In this document: positions 41,154 through 50,705 of the stretch, one piece after another
How positions within the stretch are numbered: position 1 is the first letter of the stretch
Layout: each line of letters begins with the position of its first letter
Source: Nocardia otitidiscaviarum NBRC 14405
GTDB taxonomy: Bacteria > Actinomycetota > Actinomycetes > Mycobacteriales > Mycobacteriaceae
NCBI RefSeq assembly: GCF_000308635.1
Contig: NZ_BAGD01000035.1
Location: 1-64,000 of the forward strand
DNA: 64,000 bases
Reading direction: 5' to 3'
Program-made: the position numbers and the translations under genes
Notes under the pieces: model-generated
Told to the model about the DNA's origin: nothing
Seen by the model: only the letters and a program-made list of their open reading frames with translations
Databases searched by the model: none

Positions 41154-42989
41154 TCAGGCCGTGGCCGACGCCAGGCCGAGCGAGGTGAGAACGGTCGTGA
41201 GCGCCGCCTTCATATCGGGAGCTTCGATCCGCATCAGGACCGTTTCGTCGACCGCGCTCAGGTCGAGCGAATCGTCGTTGGCGAGCCGGAATTCCCGCTC
41301 CTCCTCGGCGGCCTCGATCAGGTTGCGGATGAACCGGCCGTTACCGGCCAGGTCCACGCCTCGACGCGGCTGGCCGCTCTGATCGGTGCTCTCCATCTCG
41401 TAGAGCCGCTGACAGGTCTGCACCAGCAGCTCCAGCGCGCCCTCCGACAGCTCCGAATCCCGTTTGCCGGCGATGACCTGACCGATCTGGCCCAGCTCCG
41501 GCGCGGTGTAGGACGGGAACTGCAGGCGCTTGGCGAAGCGGGAGGCCAGACCGTCGTTGGCGGCCAGGAAGCGATCGATCTCGCCGTCGTATCCGGCGAT
41601 GATCACCACGAGGCGGTCGCGGTCGTTCTCCATACGCGCCAGCAGCGTGTCCACGGCTTCGCGGCCGAAGGCGTCACCGCCGGAGAGGCCGGTCTGGATC
41701 AGCGTGTACGCCTCGTCGATGAAGAGCACGCCGTCCAGGGCGCTGTCGATGAGCGCCTCGGACTTGATGGCCGTGGAGCCGAGGTGCTGGCCCACGAAAT
41801 CGGAGCGCTTGGCCTCCACCACCTTGTCGGTCTTGAGGATGCCGAGTCCGCAATAGATCTTGGCGACCACCCGGGCGATCGTGGTCTTACCGGTACCGGG
41901 TGGGCCGGTGAAGGCCAGGTGCTGGCCGCGCGCCGAACTCGACAGCCCCTTCTCGGCGCGGATCTTGGCCAGCTGCGCACTCGATTGCAGCTTGGCCACC
42001 TGTGTCTTCACCGCGGCCAGGCCGATCTGCTTGTCGAGCTCCGCCCGCGCCTCGTCGAGGATCTTCTTGGCGCGGTCGGCGAATTCGGCCTTGGCCTTCT
42101 CCTCCAGCGAGGGCGCGGAGGCGGGATCCCACCTGTCGGTGCGGGCCTCGATGACCTCCTTGTCGGTCACCGTGATGCGGTAGGTCCGGTCGCGCATGGC
42201 GGCGGTATTGGCATCGAAGTCCGGTGCCTGCGAGTACACCTTCTCGAACAGCGACTGCGCTTCGTCGGCCTTGCCCATCTCACGCAGGCACAGGCCGCGA
42301 CAGAACATGGCGGCGGTGCGGGCGGCCGGGATCGGCCCCGCCTCGGCCTTCTCCATGCGCTGCACCGCTTCGCCGAACAGTCCCAGCTGCGCGCACGCGG
42401 TACCCACCATCACATGGGCGCCCGCGGCGATATAGGGGTCCTCCCACTCCGCCGATCCCGCCAGAATGGTCATGACATCCGGCCAGCGCTGGGTGTTGTA
42501 GTGCAGTACCGCGCGCACGTAGGCGGCAATCCGGTTGTCGATCTCGCGGTCCGGGTCCGACGTGCGTTCGCGCCGGTGCTTCTCGAGGTCGTCGAGGATA
42601 CGTTCGGCCTCGTCGTACTGCTTTTCCGAGATCAGCTGCGCCGCGTACGCGAGCCAGATCTCGGTGAAGCTGGCGAGCGGGTAGTCGATGTAGAGGCCGG
42701 GGAGAAAACGTCCGGCGAACATCCGCGGCGGCAGACCGAGGCGGCGCTGCTCGCGGTAGAGCGTGGTGGTGCTGGTCTTGTGGAGGTTGTACAGAACGTC
42801 CTTGGTGACCTCGCCCGCGGCGGCCCGCCCCAGCCACGCGTCACACATGGTCGGATCCCACTCGGTGGCGCGCTGGAAGGCCAGTTTCGCGTACTCGAGA
42901 TCGCGGGTCGACTCCTGTCCGTCGATGCTCAATCCCAGTGACAGCACCCCGGCGTCGAATGCGCGTTGTGCCTGGCGAGTGTCGATCAT
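41154..42989 (-). CDS. eccA: Type VII secretion AAA ATPase EccA
   Basis: 611 residues. An N-terminal TPR-like region (RQAQRAFDAGVLSLGLSI, FQRATEWDPTMCDAWLGRAA) is followed by a CbxX-type AAA domain with Walker A GPPGTGKT (362-369), a GVLFIDEAYTL Walker B and a later GRFIRNLIEAAEEERE sensor part. EccA is cytosolic and is thought to free substrates from EspG. The ATG at 42989 is chosen as it starts the family sequence MIDTRQAQRAFDAG; a frame extension to 43064 adds 25 residues unlike the family. It is divergent from eccD with a 153-bp gap. Confidence 0.92.
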   Translation of the reverse strand: MIDTRQAQRAFDAGVLSLGLSIDGQESTRDLEYAKLAFQRATEWDPTMCDAWLGRAAAGEVTKDVLYNLHKTSTTTLYREQRRLGLPPRMFAGRFLPGLYIDYPLASFTEIWLAYAAQLISEKQYDEAERILDDLEKHRRERTSDPDREIDNRIAAYVRAVLHYNTQRWPDVMTILAGSAEWEDPYIAAGAHVMVGTACAQLGLFGEAVQRMEKAEAGPIPAARTAAMFCRGLCLREMGKADEAQSLFEKVYSQAPDFDANTAAMRDRTYRITVTDKEVIEARTDRWDPASAPSLEEKAKAEFADRAKKILDEARAELDKQIGLAAVKTQVAKLQSSAQLAKIRAEKGLSSSARGQHLAFTGPPGTGKTTIARVVAKIYCGLGILKTDKVVEAKRSDFVGQHLGSTAIKSEALIDSALDGVLFIDEAYTLIQTGLSGGDAFGREAVDTLLARMENDRDRLVVIIAGYDGEIDRFLAANDGLASRFAKRLQFPSYTAPELGQIGQVIAGKRDSELSEGALELLVQTCQRLYEMESTDQSGQPRRGVDLAGNGRFIRNLIEAAEEEREFRLANDDSLDLSAVDETVLMRIEAPDMKAALTTVLTSLGLASATA

Positions 42990-43142
42990 ATTGGTCGAAC
43001 CCCGAATTCGTTGAGCCTGGTTTAACTTTCGTTCACAATCCCCACCAACCCAGTGCCGTCGCACTGCTGCGGACTGTCGGATACATTATGGTTAACCGCC
43101 CTGAATGGGCAACTGAGGGAGAAGCTAGGAGCAGTTCAGGAA

Positions 43143-44615
43143 GTGACCGCACAGTCGACCAGCGGCGTCCGCGCCACTGAGCCCGAATTGTGCCGAGTGT
43201 CCGTCATCGGGGGGAACACCCAGCTCGACGTCGGTCTGCCGGCCAACGTACCCATCGCTGCCTTCATGGGCGATCTGGTGCAGCTCATCCAATCACGCAA
43301 TCCGGATCCGGTCGAGAAGGAGGACTCGAACCCGGGCCAGGTGGAGAACTGGACGCTGGCCAAACTCGGCCGCGACATGATCCCGCCCAACCAGACGCTC
43401 AATGACGCCGAGATCCACGACGGCGAATTGCTGGTGCTGCGTTCCGTCGCCGCGAAGGAGTCGCCGGCGCTGTTCGATGATGTCATCGATGCGGTGTCCC
43501 GACTCACCGCCGACGATTTCCGCGGCTGGTCGGTGGCCTCCGCGCGCTGGACCGGCCTGGTGGTCGGCGTGCTCGCCACCGTGCTCGCACTACTGCTCGG
43601 CGCGGTCGCGCGTGGCCACGGCGACACCTTCGTCGCACCCGCCATGCTGCTCGGCGCCGCGATCGCCGCGCTGGTGGCCGCCGTCATCGCCGCCCGCAAG
43701 TACGGTGACGAGCTCACCGCGACCGTACTCATGCTCTGCATGCTGCTACTCGTCTTCGGGGGAGCGGGACTGGCGGTGCCCGGAGCCATCGGCAGCCCGC
43801 ACGCACTGCTGGGTGGTTCGGCCACCCTGCTGTTCGCCGTCGTGGGATACCGCCTCATCGGCGTCGGCGCGGCCATCGTCTCCGCCGTCGTCACGCTCGT
43901 CGTCTTCGCCGGGGTCGCCGCGGCCGTGCACATGATCTGGGATACCGACCTGCCGAAACTGGCCGCCGGAATCCTGATCTCTTCGATGATTCTGCTCTCC
44001 ATGGTGCCGCGGCTGGCCGCCCTGCTGGCCCGGTTGCCGGTGCCGCCGGTACCGACCGCCGGTGCGGCCATCGACCCCGCCGACCACGAGCCCCGCCCGA
44101 ATATCGAGGGCATCGGCGCGATCGGCGCCACGGTGCTGCCGTCCGCACAGGGCCTGGGGCAGCGCGCCCGCGCGGCCAATCAGTTCCAGACCGGCATCGT
44201 GCTCGGCGCGACGCTGGGCGCCGGGTTCGGTGCGATCGGCGCGGCCGACGTATTCGGCCAGGCCCGCTGGCAGGGCATCACCCTGGCCGTCGTCATATCC
44301 GTCATTCTGTGCCTGCGCGGTCGCTCGTTCGCCGACCTCGCGCAGGCCACCATCCTGATCGCCGGTGGCTGCCTCACCTTCACCACACTGCTGGTGCTGC
44401 TGGCCATGGACGATCCGGACCGGCTGCTGCTCTCCGCCGCACTGCTGCTCGCCTTCGCGGTGGGTGCCATCGGCTTCGGCGTGATCGGTCCGCACATCGA
44501 AGTGACGCCGGTGACCCGGCGGCGCAACGAGCTGTTCGAGTACGCCCTGATCGTGTCGATAGTCCCGTTGGTGCTGTGGATCATGGACGTCTACTCGATG
44601 GCTCGGAACATATGA
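43143..44615 (+). CDS. eccD: Type VII secretion integral membrane protein EccD
   Basis: 490 residues. A ubiquitin-like N-terminal domain of about 100 residues (ELCRVSVIGGNTQLDVGLPA, then GRDMIPPNQTLNDAEIHDGE) precedes some 11 membrane helices and ends in LFEYALIVSIVPLVLWIMDV. EccD lines the membrane pore vestibule as a dimer around each EccC. The GTG at 43143 is chosen; the start is uncertain because an in-frame ATG at 43053 and others lie upstream, but that part is unlike EccD. It overlaps mycP by ATGA. Confidence 0.93.
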   Translation: MTAQSTSGVRATEPELCRVSVIGGNTQLDVGLPANVPIAAFMGDLVQLIQSRNPDPVEKEDSNPGQVENWTLAKLGRDMIPPNQTLNDAEIHDGELLVLRSVAAKESPALFDDVIDAVSRLTADDFRGWSVASARWTGLVVGVLATVLALLLGAVARGHGDTFVAPAMLLGAAIAALVAAVIAARKYGDELTATVLMLCMLLLVFGGAGLAVPGAIGSPHALLGGSATLLFAVVGYRLIGVGAAIVSAVVTLVVFAGVAAAVHMIWDTDLPKLAAGILISSMILLSMVPRLAALLARLPVPPVPTAGAAIDPADHEPRPNIEGIGAIGATVLPSAQGLGQRARAANQFQTGIVLGATLGAGFGAIGAADVFGQARWQGITLAVVISVILCLRGRSFADLAQATILIAGGCLTFTTLLVLLAMDDPDRLLLSAALLLAFAVGAIGFGVIGPHIEVTPVTRRRNELFEYALIVSIVPLVLWIMDVYSMARNI

Positions 44616-46030
44616 GTCGGTGGTCCGGGGCCTGGGCACGGACGCTGTGCGCCGCATCGCTACTCGGTGCCGCGCTGCTGGGACCGTCCACTCCGGCCGC
44701 GGCCGCGCCGGTGCGGACCGTCAATCCGCCGGAGATCGACCTCGGTCGGCTCGGGGAAGCGCAGGCGCTCAGCGGTAACCCGGCCCCGCTACAGGAGACC
44801 GAACAGCACGCCATCTGCGCGGAACCGACGCTGCGCGGCGAGGCCCCCCGCGATGAGCCGCTCGCCCAGAAGGTGCTCGACCTCCCGGCGGCCTGGCAGT
44901 TCAGCCGGGGTGCGGGCCAGAAGGTGGCCGTCATCGACACCGGTGTGAACCCGCATCCGCGGCTGCCCGCCCTGCAGGCCGGCGGCGACTACGTCTCCGA
45001 CAGCGACGGGACGGTCGACTGCGATGGGCACGGCACCCTGGTGGCCGGCATCATCGCCGCGCGGCCCAGCCCGGACGACGCCTTCGTCGGGGTCGCACCG
45101 GAGGCGGAGATCCTCACGATTCGCCAGCTCAGCCTCGCCTACCGGGCCAAGGACAGCCGCAGCAATCCGCAACCGGGCGCCATCGACTCGTCCGGATACG
45201 GCAATATGCTCACCCTCGCCGGAGCCGTGGTGCGTGCGGTGGACATGGGGGCGACGGTCATCAACATCTCCGAAGTCGCGTGCGTACCCGCCGGATCCGA
45301 CACCTCCGACGCACCACTGGGCGCGGCGGTCCGGTACGCCTACGACCGCAATGTGGTCGTGGTCGCCGCCGCCGGGAACCTCGGATCCGGCTGTGAGAAC
45401 CAGAACGAGGGCACCGGATGGGGGCAGGTGCGGACCGTGGCCACCCCGGCCTGGTTCAGCCCGTACGTTTTGTCGGTGGGCTCGGTTGACCCCAATGGCG
45501 ACCCCTCGGCGCTCACGCTGTACGGCCCCTGGGTCGGGGCCGCCGCCATCGGCCGCAATGTCGTCTCGCTCGACAGCAAGCCGGGCGGCACCGGACTGGT
45601 GAACGCGGTACAGGGGCAGAACGGCCTGCAGCCCATCGACGGCACCAGTTTCGCGGCACCGTACGTGGCCGGGTTGGCGGCGTTGGTGCGGGCACGCTTT
45701 CCGGAACTCTCCGCGCAGCAGGTCATGGACCGCATCACCCGCACCGCGCACGGACCCGGACCGGGCCGCGACGACCGTATCGGCGCGGGCCTCATCGACC
45801 CCCTGGCCGCCCTCACCGCACAACTGCCCGCGGAGCCGGTGAGCGTCGGCGCCGATCAGCCTCGCGCCTTTCCCGAACCCGGCCGGCCCCAGGGCCCCGA
45901 CTCGCTGCCGCGGCTCGTCGCCACCGTCGGATCCATCGTCTGCCTCGCCGCGCTGGCCATCGGACTCGCCATCTCGATTCCGTACCGCCGTGCCCGCCGC
46001 GACGACGAGCTGCCCGACCTCGATTCGTAA
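44612..46030 (+). CDS. mycP: Mycosin, membrane-anchored subtilisin-like protease of ESX
   Basis: 472 residues. The signal peptide (TLCAASLLGAALLGPSTPAAAA) is followed by a subtilase domain with the triad Asp109 (VIDTGV), His140 (DGHGT) and Ser346 (GTSFAAPYVAG), and a C-terminal membrane helix (VGSIVCLAALAIGLAISI) with a short basic tail. Mycosins stabilise the ESX channel and, in ESX-1, cut EspB. With three EspB-like genes nearby, cleavage of their C-termini is a good hypothesis. The ATG overlaps the eccD stop and eccC follows 17 nt on. Confidence 0.95.
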   Translation: MSRWSGAWARTLCAASLLGAALLGPSTPAAAAPVRTVNPPEIDLGRLGEAQALSGNPAPLQETEQHAICAEPTLRGEAPRDEPLAQKVLDLPAAWQFSRGAGQKVAVIDTGVNPHPRLPALQAGGDYVSDSDGTVDCDGHGTLVAGIIAARPSPDDAFVGVAPEAEILTIRQLSLAYRAKDSRSNPQPGAIDSSGYGNMLTLAGAVVRAVDMGATVINISEVACVPAGSDTSDAPLGAAVRYAYDRNVVVVAAAGNLGSGCENQNEGTGWGQVRTVATPAWFSPYVLSVGSVDPNGDPSALTLYGPWVGAAAIGRNVVSLDSKPGGTGLVNAVQGQNGLQPIDGTSFAAPYVAGLAALVRARFPELSAQQVMDRITRTAHGPGPGRDDRIGAGLIDPLAALTAQLPAEPVSVGADQPRAFPEPGRPQGPDSLPRLVATVGSIVCLAALAIGLAISIPYRRARRDDELPDLDS

Positions 46031-46047
46031 CGACCGGAGATATACCC

Positions 46048-49000
46048 ATGGCTACCGAAGGTTTCGTGCGCAGGCCCCGCATTGCGCCACCACGCGCGCC
46101 GGGCGGCGAAATGGCGCTCACCGCGCCGCCGGAGATCCCGCGGGCCGTACCGGCTCCGCTGATCACCAAGATCATGCCGGTGGTGATGGTCGTCGCCGTG
46201 ATCGGCATGCTCGTCATCTTCGCCACGATGGGACGGTCCATTCTGACCAACCCCATGATGATGATGTTCCCCATGATGATGATCATGTCGATGGCCGGCA
46301 TGATGATGGGGCAGCGCAGCGGCAACAAGAGCGCCGGCGAACTCAACGAGGAACGCAAGGACTACTTCCGGTACCTGGACCAGACCCGCCGCGAGGTGCG
46401 GCGCACGGCCGCTAAACAGCTGGACACGTTGGTGTGGAGTCATCCCGCACCGGACCACCTGCTGTCCATCATCGGCACGCGGCGGATGTGGGAACGCCGG
46501 CCCAACGATCCGGATTTCGGCCATGTCCGTGTCGGCATCGGCACTCACCGCCTGGCCGCCAAGCTCGCCCGCCCGGAAACCGGTCCGCTGGAGGATCTCG
46601 AACCGGTGTCGACCGTGGCGCTGCGCCGGTTCGTGCGCACCCACTCCGTGGTGCACCACCTGCCCACCGCGGTCTCCCTGCGCGCCTTCCCCGCCATCAA
46701 TATCGAAGGGCCGGAAGAAGACAGCCGGGGGCTGGTGCGGGCCATGCTGATGGAGCTCTGCGCGTTCCACGGCCCCGACCACGTGGCGGTCGCCATCGTC
46801 TGCTCGGACCCGGATTCGGAGACCTGGGCGTGGGCGAAGTGGCTGCCGCACCTGCAGCACCGGACCGAACGCGACGGCATGGGCGCGGTGCGCATGATGT
46901 ACGGATCACTGGGCGAGCTGGAAACCGGGCTGGCCGACGATCTGCTCGAGCGCGGGCGCTTCATGCGCAATCCCCAGCCGACCCAGGGGCGTCTGCATCT
47001 GGTGGTCGTCATCGACGACGGCTACGTCAATGGAACCGAGCGCCTCGTCAGCGAATCCGGTCTGGACTCGGTGACGGTCATCGACCTCACGGCACCCGAG
47101 AACGGCCTCGCCGTGCGCCGCGGACTGCAATTGGTCGCCACCGGTGGGGACATCCTCGCCAAAAGCGCTGTCGGCGCGGAGAAATTCGCCACCGCGGACC
47201 GGGTCACGCTGGCCGAGGCGGAGTCTTTCGCCCGTGGCTTGGCCCGCTACCGGCTCGCCACCGCGGCACAGATCGTCAGCCTCGGCGACAGTTCCAGCAC
47301 CACCGCCGATCCCGGTCTCATGGCGCTGCTGAAGATTCCGGATGCCGCGCAGATCGATCCGGCCAAGGTGTGGCGGCCGCGAGCCGGACGCGAGCGGTTG
47401 CGGGTGCCGATCGGCATCACCCCCGACGGGGCGCCCGTCGAGATCGACATCAAGGAATCCGCCGAGAACGGCATGGGACCGCACGGTCTGTGCATCGGTG
47501 CGACCGGTTCCGGCAAGTCCGAATTCCTGCGCACCCTGGTGCTTTCCCTGGTCGCCACGCATTCGCCCGATCAGCTCAACCTGGTGCTCGTCGACTTCAA
47601 GGGTGGCGCCACCTTCCTCGGCCTGGACCCGCTGCCGCACGTGGCGGCGGTGATCACCAACCTCGAGGACGAGATCGAGCTGGTCGACCGCATGCGGGAC
47701 GCGCTGGCCGGTGAGATGAACCGGCGGCAGGAACTGCTGCGCGAGGCGGGCAATTTCGCCAATGTCAACGACTACGAGAAGGCCCGGGCCGCCGGTGTCG
47801 CCCTCGATCCGCTGCCCGCGCTCTTCATCGTGGTCGACGAGTTCTCCGAACTGCTCGCGCAGAAGCCGGATTTCGCCGACCTGTTCGTCATGATCGGCCG
47901 ACTGGGCCGGTCGCTGCACGTCCACCTGCTGCTGGCCTCACAGCGGCTCGAAGAGAACAAACTGCGTGGACTGGATTCGCACCTGTCCTACCGGATCGGT
48001 CTGCGCACCTTCTCCGCCAACGAATCCCGTGCGGTGCTCGGTATCACCGACGCCTACCACCTGCCCTCCGTCCCCGGTGCGGGCTACCTGAAGAGCGACG
48101 CCTCCGACCCGCTGCGGTTCAACGCGACCTACGTGTCCGGACCCTACGTCGCACCCCGCGCCACCCGGCAGGCCGACGGGCGCGCCGTCATCGACGCGCC
48201 GCCGCGAGTGTTCACCGCGTCCCCGGTCGAGGTGCTGGAGGCACCCGAGCCGGAGAACCCGTTGGATCCGCTGGACCTGTTGCCGCCACCCCCGCCCGCG
48301 GGCGACGAGGGCGTGCCCGACAGTCTGCTCCAGGTCGTGGTGAAGCGGCTGACCGGTCACGGCCGGCCCGCCCACGAGGTGTGGCTGCCGCCGCTGGAGG
48401 AATCGCCCACCGTGGACATGCTGCTGCCGGATCCGGACTGGCGTTCGCCGGTCAACCGGCACGGCCAGCTGTGGATGCCGATCGGCATCATCGACAAGCC
48501 CTACGAGCAGCGTCGCGACGTACTGACCGTCAATCTGTCTGGCGCACAGGGCCATGTGGCGGTGGTGGGCGGTCCGCAGTCCGGTAAGTCCACCACACTG
48601 CGCACCATCATCATGGCCGCCGCGGCCACCCACACGCCCGAACAGGTGCAGTTCTACTGCCTCGACTTCGGTGGCGGCAGCATGGTCGGTCTCAACGGGC
48701 TCCCGCATGTCGGCTCGATCGCGCGGGCCATGGACGTGGACCGGGTTCGTCGCACGGTCGCCGAGATGACCACCCTGCTGCGACAGCGCGAGGAGAACTT
48801 CACCCAGCTCGGCATCGAATCCATGGCCGACTACCGACGGCGCAAGGATGCCGCGAAGGCGCAGGGCCGGACCGACGATCCGATTCTCGCCGACCGGTTC
48901 GGTGACGTCTTCCTCGTCATCGACAACTGGATGGTCATCCGCGACGATTTCGACAGTCTCGTCGGTCAGATCACCGCGCTGGCCCAGCAGGGCCTGTCCT

Positions 49001-50073
49001 ACGGCATCCACCTCATCCTGGGTGCGAACGCGTGGCGTGAGATCCGCGCGAACATCAAGGACCAGATCGGAACTCGGATCGAGCTGCGGCTCGGTGATCC
49101 CTCCGATTCGGAGCTGGGGCGGCGGGTGGCCGCCAATGTGCCGCAGAACCGGCCGGGCCGCGGCCTGACCCCCGACCAGCTGCACATGCTCATCGCGCTG
49201 CCGCGGTTGGACTCCGACACCAATGCGCAGACTCTCGCCGAGGGAGTATCGACCTCCCGGGAGCAGATGGCCCAGCTCTACGGCGAACTCCGGGCACCGG
49301 AGGTGCGGATGCTGCCGGAGCATCTGCCGCGCGAACAGGTGCTGCGACTGGCCCAGGCCCGGGGTGTCGAACAGAGCCCCACCCGGGTGGTCGTGGGTAT
49401 CGACGAGGCCGAACTGCAGCCGCTGGCACTGGATTTCGGTTCCGATCCGCACTTCATGGCCTTCGCGGACGTGGAGTCCGGCAAGACGACCCTGCTGCGC
49501 ACGCTGATTCGTGGCATCGCCGAGAACTCCACCGCCGAGACCGCGCGGATCATCCTCATCGATTACCGCCGCACCCTGCTCGGCACGCTGGAAGGTGATC
49601 AGCTGGCGGGGTATTCGACGTCCTCGCAGACCTGCGGACCGATGATCAAGGAGGTGGTGGGGTTCATGACCAAGCGGATCCCCGGCTCCGACATCACCCC
49701 GCAGCAGCTGCGCGACCGCAGTTGGTGGAGCGGTCCCGAGATCTACGTCGTCATCGACGATTACGACATGGTCTCCACGGGCGGCATGCAGGATCCGCTC
49801 GGCCCGCTGATCGAATTGCTGCCGCAGGCACGGGATATCGGCCTGCACATCGTCGTCACCCGCAATACCGGTGGCGTATCCCGCGCTCTCTACGGCGGTC
49901 TGCTCGGGGCCATGAAGAACATGTCGGTGCCCGCTCTGATCATGAGCGGCCCCCGGGACGAGGGCAAGATCATCGGCGATATCCGGCCTTCGAAGCTGCC
50001 CCCCGGGCGCGGCGTGCTGTGGACGCGCTCCGGACAACGCATGGTGCAGATCATCGACCTGCCGCCGGAGTGA
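46048..50073 (+). CDS. eccC: Type VII secretion ATPase EccC, single chain
   Basis: 1341 residues, FtsK/SpoIIIE type. Two membrane helices lie in residues 35-90, in a strikingly Met-rich stretch (NPMMMMFPMMMIMSMAGMMM). A DUF-ATPase region leads to three ATPase domains: Walker A GATGSGKS (484-491), GGPQSGKS (841-848) and a shortened VESGKT around 1142-1147, with Walker B VDFKGG and YCLDFGG. EccC is the motor that recognises the YxxxD/E signal through its last domain. EccCa and EccCb are fused here, unlike ESX-1 of M. tuberculosis. The ATG is 17 nt after mycP. Confidence 0.95.
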   Translation: MATEGFVRRPRIAPPRAPGGEMALTAPPEIPRAVPAPLITKIMPVVMVVAVIGMLVIFATMGRSILTNPMMMMFPMMMIMSMAGMMMGQRSGNKSAGELNEERKDYFRYLDQTRREVRRTAAKQLDTLVWSHPAPDHLLSIIGTRRMWERRPNDPDFGHVRVGIGTHRLAAKLARPETGPLEDLEPVSTVALRRFVRTHSVVHHLPTAVSLRAFPAINIEGPEEDSRGLVRAMLMELCAFHGPDHVAVAIVCSDPDSETWAWAKWLPHLQHRTERDGMGAVRMMYGSLGELETGLADDLLERGRFMRNPQPTQGRLHLVVVIDDGYVNGTERLVSESGLDSVTVIDLTAPENGLAVRRGLQLVATGGDILAKSAVGAEKFATADRVTLAEAESFARGLARYRLATAAQIVSLGDSSSTTADPGLMALLKIPDAAQIDPAKVWRPRAGRERLRVPIGITPDGAPVEIDIKESAENGMGPHGLCIGATGSGKSEFLRTLVLSLVATHSPDQLNLVLVDFKGGATFLGLDPLPHVAAVITNLEDEIELVDRMRDALAGEMNRRQELLREAGNFANVNDYEKARAAGVALDPLPALFIVVDEFSELLAQKPDFADLFVMIGRLGRSLHVHLLLASQRLEENKLRGLDSHLSYRIGLRTFSANESRAVLGITDAYHLPSVPGAGYLKSDASDPLRFNATYVSGPYVAPRATRQADGRAVIDAPPRVFTASPVEVLEAPEPENPLDPLDLLPPPPPAGDEGVPDSLLQVVVKRLTGHGRPAHEVWLPPLEESPTVDMLLPDPDWRSPVNRHGQLWMPIGIIDKPYEQRRDVLTVNLSGAQGHVAVVGGPQSGKSTTLRTIIMAAAATHTPEQVQFYCLDFGGGSMVGLNGLPHVGSIARAMDVDRVRRTVAEMTTLLRQREENFTQLGIESMADYRRRKDAAKAQGRTDDPILADRFGDVFLVIDNWMVIRDDFDSLVGQITALAQQGLSYGIHLILGANAWREIRANIKDQIGTRIELRLGDPSDSELGRRVAANVPQNRPGRGLTPDQLHMLIALPRLDSDTNAQTLAEGVSTSREQMAQLYGELRAPEVRMLPEHLPREQVLRLAQARGVEQSPTRVVVGIDEAELQPLALDFGSDPHFMAFADVESGKTTLLRTLIRGIAENSTAETARIILIDYRRTLLGTLEGDQLAGYSTSSQTCGPMIKEVVGFMTKRIPGSDITPQQLRDRSWWSGPEIYVVIDDYDMVSTGGMQDPLGPLIELLPQARDIGLHIVVTRNTGGVSRALYGGLLGAMKNMSVPALIMSGPRDEGKIIGDIRPSKLPPGRGVLWTRSGQRMVQIIDLPPE

Positions 50074-50082
50074 CCGGGCGGC

Positions 50083-50111
50083 GCCCCGGCTGGCTACCGA
50101 GCCGCCGGGGC
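50083..50111. terminator. Hairpin between convergent eccC and GNAT genes
   Basis: Arms 50083-50090 (GCCCCGGC) and 50104-50111 (GCCGGGGC) are exact complements around a 13-nt loop. It covers the end of the minus-strand GNAT gene and lies 10 nt after the eccC stop. It could end transcription from both sides. No U tract. Confidence 0.45.
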
Positions 50112-50705
50112 ATCCTGGTCCGGGGTCGCCGTGGTCAGCAGGGGGTACATGCTGTCGGCCAGCGACCGCACCGGCCGGTGCGCCCAGCTCTCGGTGCGGC
50201 GTTCGAACAGCGCACCGGACGGGCCCGTCGCCTCCGGGCCCGCGAAACGGGCCAGGTGGAATCCGGCCCGCCGGTAGTAGGCGTGCAGGTCGGCATTGGC
50301 GGACCAGGCATCCAGACGAACCCAGCCGCGATGCCGGTCCCGGGCGATCCGTGCCGCGTGGGCCAGCAGCGCTTCCCCGACCCGCTGTCCCGCGAAGCGC
50401 AGATCCACGATCATGTAGTGCACGATGACCGCGTCGGCCAATTCCCCTGGGCTCCAGAGTCCTTCGTCGGCGCGGTCGTTGACCGTGATGGTTCCCGCGC
50501 GTTCGCCGTCGACCTCCGCCATCCAGGTTTCGCCATTGCTGATCGCTTGCGCGACCGAACCGGCGAAGGTCTCGATGGGTAGGCCACGACCCTCGCGGGT
50601 CCACTGATCACTGCCGCGGGCCGCCAGCCATACCGTTCGTTGGAGTCGGAGCCTACAGATGGTCCCGAGATCATCGAGGCGGGCTGGGCGGATGCGAAGC
50701 GTCAT
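50094..50705 (-). CDS. GNAT-family N-acetyltransferase
   Basis: 203 residues. The start LRIRPARLDDLGTICRLRL, the strand WMAEVDGERAGTITVNDR, the acetyl-CoA part VHYMIVDLRFAGQRVGEALLAHAARIA (Q/R-x-x-G-x-G/A type) and AYYRRAGFHLARF form a standard GNAT fold. The substrate cannot be told. The ATG at 50705 overlaps the stop of the GntR gene (ATGA); the frame extending to 51173 runs through that gene and is discarded. Probably a small resistance or metabolic gene under control of the GntR regulator. Confidence 0.85.
   Translation of the reverse strand: MTLRIRPARLDDLGTICRLRLQRTVWLAARGSDQWTREGRGLPIETFAGSVAQAISNGETWMAEVDGERAGTITVNDRADEGLWSPGELADAVIVHYMIVDLRFAGQRVGEALLAHAARIARDRHRGWVRLDAWSANADLHAYYRRAGFHLARFAGPEATGPSGALFERRTESWAHRPVRSLADSMYPLLTTATPDQDAPAAR

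Noticed and set aside
4563..43097. GTTAAC sites at 4563, 27170 and 43091, all in gaps before ESX genes
   Set aside because: About five such hexamers are expected by base composition alone in 64 kb at roughly 68 percent GC, and one occurs inside a kinase gene (near 19267), so a regulator site cannot be claimed.
46434..50604. Long frames across eccC in both directions (46434-47714 plus, 47938-50604 minus)
   Set aside because: EccC is conserved over its whole length in its own frame; these are GC-driven shadows.
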